Shown in pieces: positions 61,594 through 64,000 of a stretch of DNA of 64,000 bases; position 1 is the first letter of the stretch, and the number at the start of each line of letters is the position of its first letter. The stretch spans positions 1 through 64,000 of the forward strand of contig JBNPWE010000015.1 of NCBI GenBank assembly GCA_050433985.1, read 5' to 3'. The notes under the pieces were generated by a model, which saw only the letters and a list, made by a program, of their open reading frames with translations, was not told the origin of the DNA and searched no databases. Origin of the DNA: JACIYW01 sp014359745 (GTDB lineage Bacteria > Pseudomonadota > Alphaproteobacteria > Rhodobacterales > Rhodobacteraceae). A program made the position numbers and the translations under genes.

Positions 61594-62807
61594 CGCCGCG
61601 CGCCCGTCACCCAGCCCACCCATTCCCGCGCGAGGGTCGCGCGGGAAAATTCCGTCTCGGCCAGCTTGCGCGCCGCCCGGCCCATTCGGCCCAGCGCCGC
61701 GCGATCCTCGGACGCGGTGATCAGCGCATCGGCAAAGGCGCCCGCGTCATCGGGTGGCACCGCAAATCCACAGCCATGCTGCCCGATCAGCCCGGCCAGC
61801 CAGCCGGGGTAATTGTTCAGCACCGGCAGCCCCGCCGCGATGTAGTCAAAGAACTTGTTGGGCGAGGTGCCATAATAGAACGCGGGCACGTTCTTCAGGC
61901 ATTGCAACCCGATATCGGCCCCCGCCAGCAACCCGCCCAGCGCGGTCTTGGGCACCGGATCAAGAAACAGCACGTTTTCCAGCCCCTCCTGCGCCGCGCG
62001 CGCCACCAGCGCCGCTTTTTCGCGCCCCTGACCCACCAGCGCGATGCGGATATCGTCGCGCCCCCGTGCCTTGAGCACCGCCGCCGCATCCAGCACCGCG
62101 CCCAGCCCGTTCGCCAGACCATGGGTGCCGGAAAACACCGCCAGGATCTGGTCGTCGCGCACGCCCTCGGGACGCCATGCCGCCTCGCCGGGCGAAAACA
62201 TCTCCAGATCGCAGCCATTGGGCACCATCGTGATCCGGTCCTTCGGCACCCCCCGCCGCGCGATCCCCTCGACAATCCCCGGCGACAGGCCAATCAGCCG
62301 GTGCGCGGCCCGATACGATGCCCATTCCAGCGCCGACATCAGCCCCAGCACAACCGGGCTGCGTACGATCCCCATCGCCTTGGGCAATTCCGGCCACAGA
62401 TCGCGCACCTCGAACACGAAAGGCCGCCGTGTGAAAAGACGCGCGGCGATCCCAGGAATGCCTGCGGTCAGCGGCGTCGTGGTGGCAAAGACCACGTCAC
62501 ACGGCTCCATCAGGGCCAGCCGCACCGAACCCAGCGCGAATTTCGCAAACACCCCCAGCCGCGCGACGAATCCCATCTCGTTGCCATAGTCCAGATCGAA
62601 TTCGATGATGTCGATCCCGTCGACCGTGCCGCGCCGCCTGCCGCGCTCGAACGCGCCGGTCAGCCCGGTCTTGCCTTGCGCATAGCTGCCGCAAACCATC
62701 GTCACCCGATGCCCCGCGCGCAACGCCGCCTGCGCCATCTCGTAAGACCGCGTGCCCGCCGATCCCTGCGGGGTTGAAAAATGCTGGTGGAAATACAGGA
62801 TACGCAT
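61590..62807 (-). CDS. GT4-type glycosyltransferase (WbuB-like)
   Basis: A 405-residue GT-B enzyme. The N-terminal domain begins MRILYFHQHFSTPQGSAGTR, typical of WbuB-like transferases. The middle FEVRDLWPELPKAMGIV and the C-terminal nucleotide-sugar domain (GTHGLANGLGAVLDAAAVLK, SPNKFFDYIAAGLPVLNNYP) are complete. It likely adds a sugar to the surface polysaccharide repeat. The start at 62807 gives the normal beginning and lies just after the heparinase gene end. It overlaps the frameshifted gene tail by 4 bp, convergent. Confidence 0.92.
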   Translation of the reverse strand: MRILYFHQHFSTPQGSAGTRSYEMAQAALRAGHRVTMVCGSYAQGKTGLTGAFERGRRRGTVDGIDIIEFDLDYGNEMGFVARLGVFAKFALGSVRLALMEPCDVVFATTTPLTAGIPGIAARLFTRRPFVFEVRDLWPELPKAMGIVRSPVVLGLMSALEWASYRAAHRLIGLSPGIVEGIARRGVPKDRITMVPNGCDLEMFSPGEAAWRPEGVRDDQILAVFSGTHGLANGLGAVLDAAAVLKARGRDDIRIALVGQGREKAALVARAAQEGLENVLFLDPVPKTALGGLLAGADIGLQCLKNVPAFYYGTSPNKFFDYIAAGLPVLNNYPGWLAGLIGQHGCGFAVPPDDAGAFADALITASEDRAALGRMGRAARKLAETEFSRATLAREWVGWVTGARR

Positions 62808-62808
62808 C

Positions 62809-64000
62809 TCAGAAAGAAATCCTTGTTGTGATCGTCGCAGGCCCGTCCAGCGTGAGTTCGAGCACCGGCAGATCGTCCTTTCGCAGGTAATAGCGCGACT
62901 CGGGTGCGCGGGTAAGGTTGAGATGCGGCAAGCAGCCCTCTGCCTTGATGTGCAAGGACATCCCGCCGCCGGTGACGGTGAAATCCCCCAGCGCATAATC
63001 CCCCGGCGCCATCCGCCAGCGCAGGCAGGCCTGCCCGAACTGCCCGCCGATCCGGTCGGTGACCGTCAGGTGCCCGTCGCCCAACACCACCCGGCGGTGA
63101 TGCCGCGCACCATGCCCATCGGTATAGCCTGCCTCGGCCACCTGCCCGCCTTGCGTCGCGTGCACCGGCTCGACCGCCTCGGCCGCCAGCCAGTCGCCAA
63201 ACAGGAACCGTCCCAGCCTTGGCATTTGATCGCGCCCGTCAAATTCCACCGTGTTATGCGCGCCTGTGCCGCCGAACCACTCGGCCCCTTCGGCGTTATA
63301 GCTATAGGTGCCCGCATCGCGCAGCAGGTTGCGGCCACCGTGCCAGAGGTCGAGATGCAGCGCATCCGCCTGACCGGGGCGAAACCGAAACCGCGGATAG
63401 CGCAGCACCGCCAGCGCCCGGCCCCGGCGCAGCACATGATAACCGCCATCGTCAAAGCTGCGCGCAGGCGCCGTTGCGCGCGCCTCGGGCAGGGCGATCC
63501 CCAGCCAGGCCGCCGCATCGTCCCACGGCCCCGCGTCAAAGGCCCGCCGCCCGTGGAAAAGCGCCATTCCCAACTGCACCGAAGGCCGGAAATCCCGGTA
63601 ATCGCTGTCGGTCAGCGGCATCAGCCGCGCGCCGTCATTGGCGCCGATATTGGGCGCGTCGCCGCTTTCGGCATCGGTCATCGCGAAAAGCCACGTGGCG
63701 GCCGCCGAAAGGCGTGCATTGAGAGCCCCGGAAAACGCGGGCAGGCTTTGATGCCGCCGCCACGCCTCGGCCAACGCATAGCTGTCAAGCATGACCCGGT
63801 GATAGGTGACGGAATACTGGCTGAAACTGCCCTCCGCCCCGATCAGAGCCCGCGCGCGTTCCTCCAGCAGATGCCGCCCCTTGCGCGCCCAGGCCCCGGC
63901 GCGCGGATGGTGGCCCGCCAGAAAACTGCCGCCGATGAACAGCGCCGCCGCCTCGGATGTGCCGTGGTTGTTGGCCTGCCCGATGGCATAGGAGGTGGTC
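62809..64000 (-). CDS. heparinase II/III-family protein (partial, runs off the window)
   Basis: The reading frame continues to the right edge, so only the C-terminal portion (397 codons to the stop) is present. QANNHGTSEAAALFIGGSFL and GSFSQYSVTYHRVMLDSYAL are the alpha/alpha-toroid active-site segments. SFDDGGYHVLRRG, DALHLDLWHGGRNLLRDAGT and GTGAHNTVEFDGRDQM belong to the beta-sandwich lyase part. Predicted polysaccharide lyase or processing enzyme for the surface glycan. An internal ATG at 63792 is not the start. It is followed 1 bp later by the glycosyltransferase start, one operon. Confidence 0.88.
   Translation of the reverse strand, partial: TTSYAIGQANNHGTSEAAALFIGGSFLAGHHPRAGAWARKGRHLLEERARALIGAEGSFSQYSVTYHRVMLDSYALAEAWRRHQSLPAFSGALNARLSAAATWLFAMTDAESGDAPNIGANDGARLMPLTDSDYRDFRPSVQLGMALFHGRRAFDAGPWDDAAAWLGIALPEARATAPARSFDDGGYHVLRRGRALAVLRYPRFRFRPGQADALHLDLWHGGRNLLRDAGTYSYNAEGAEWFGGTGAHNTVEFDGRDQMPRLGRFLFGDWLAAEAVEPVHATQGGQVAEAGYTDGHGARHHRRVVLGDGHLTVTDRIGGQFGQACLRWRMAPGDYALGDFTVTGGGMSLHIKAEGCLPHLNLTRAPESRYYLRKDDLPVLELTLDGPATITTRISF

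Overview
The window is a stretch of alphaproteobacterial chromosome, most likely Rhodobacterales (Roseobacter/Paracoccaceae type). The grounds are high GC and strongly GC-biased codon use, a GcrA cell-cycle regulator, a Rhodobacterales-type Tad/Flp pilus locus, the cytochrome oxidase order ctaC-ctaB-small ORF-ctaG-ctaE-surf1, and a spike-base-like protein of the kind linked to gene transfer agents. Most of it is ordinary core chromosome. Short AT-rich patches and gene remnants are scattered through it. I found no rRNA, CRISPR array, intact transposase or integrase.

Layout. 1-780: AT-rich end with a coiled-coil/two-helix membrane protein whose 5' end looks broken. 0.8-8.9 kb: argG, an lldD-type dehydrogenase, a decayed patch, tRNA-Tyr, rlmB, a YHS protein, a candidate sRNA, a CoA-binding protein, an EamA transporter, a thioredoxin remnant and aroC. 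9.2-21.4 kb: a 13-gene Tad/Flp pilus locus on the minus strand. It runs from two Flp pilins through cpaB, cpaC, an OmpA lipoprotein, cpaE, cpaF, tadB, tadC, two TPR lipoproteins and cpaA to an AAA ATPase. 21.8-29.9 kb: lytic transglycosylase, a 3-oxoacid CoA-transferase pair, topA, dprA and tldD.

30.1-37.7 kb: the cytochrome c oxidase cluster (subunits II and III, heme O synthase, assembly factors), then thrC, an M16 peptidase and a GNAT gene. 37.7-42.5 kb: a metallo-hydrolase remnant, a GlcD-like FAD oxidase and the cueR/copA copper module with a visible CueR-type promoter. 42.6-45.6 kb: a MoxR/CoxE-like pair split by an AT-rich orphan gene. 45.6-52.2 kb: ABC-2 permease, gcrA, the zwf-pgl-pgi Entner-Doudoroff entry operon, a HAD dehalogenase and a TRAP permease remnant. 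52.5-64.0 kb: an IclR regulator, a phosphatase and a surface-glycan region (export lipoprotein, two sugar transferases, 4,6-dehydratase, LegC-type aminotransferase, glycosyltransferase, heparinase). A three-gene spike-like cassette sits inside this region.

The most interesting signals are these: (1) a dispersed repeat around GAGTATTT...GAGGATG in six copies, one lying in frame inside thrC; (2) two convergent sugar-transferase genes whose 3' ends appear fused by a deletion; (3) the coupled spike-like cassette, with a frameshifted third gene, inside the glycan locus; (4) several gene ghosts (thioredoxin, metallo-hydrolase, TRAP permease).
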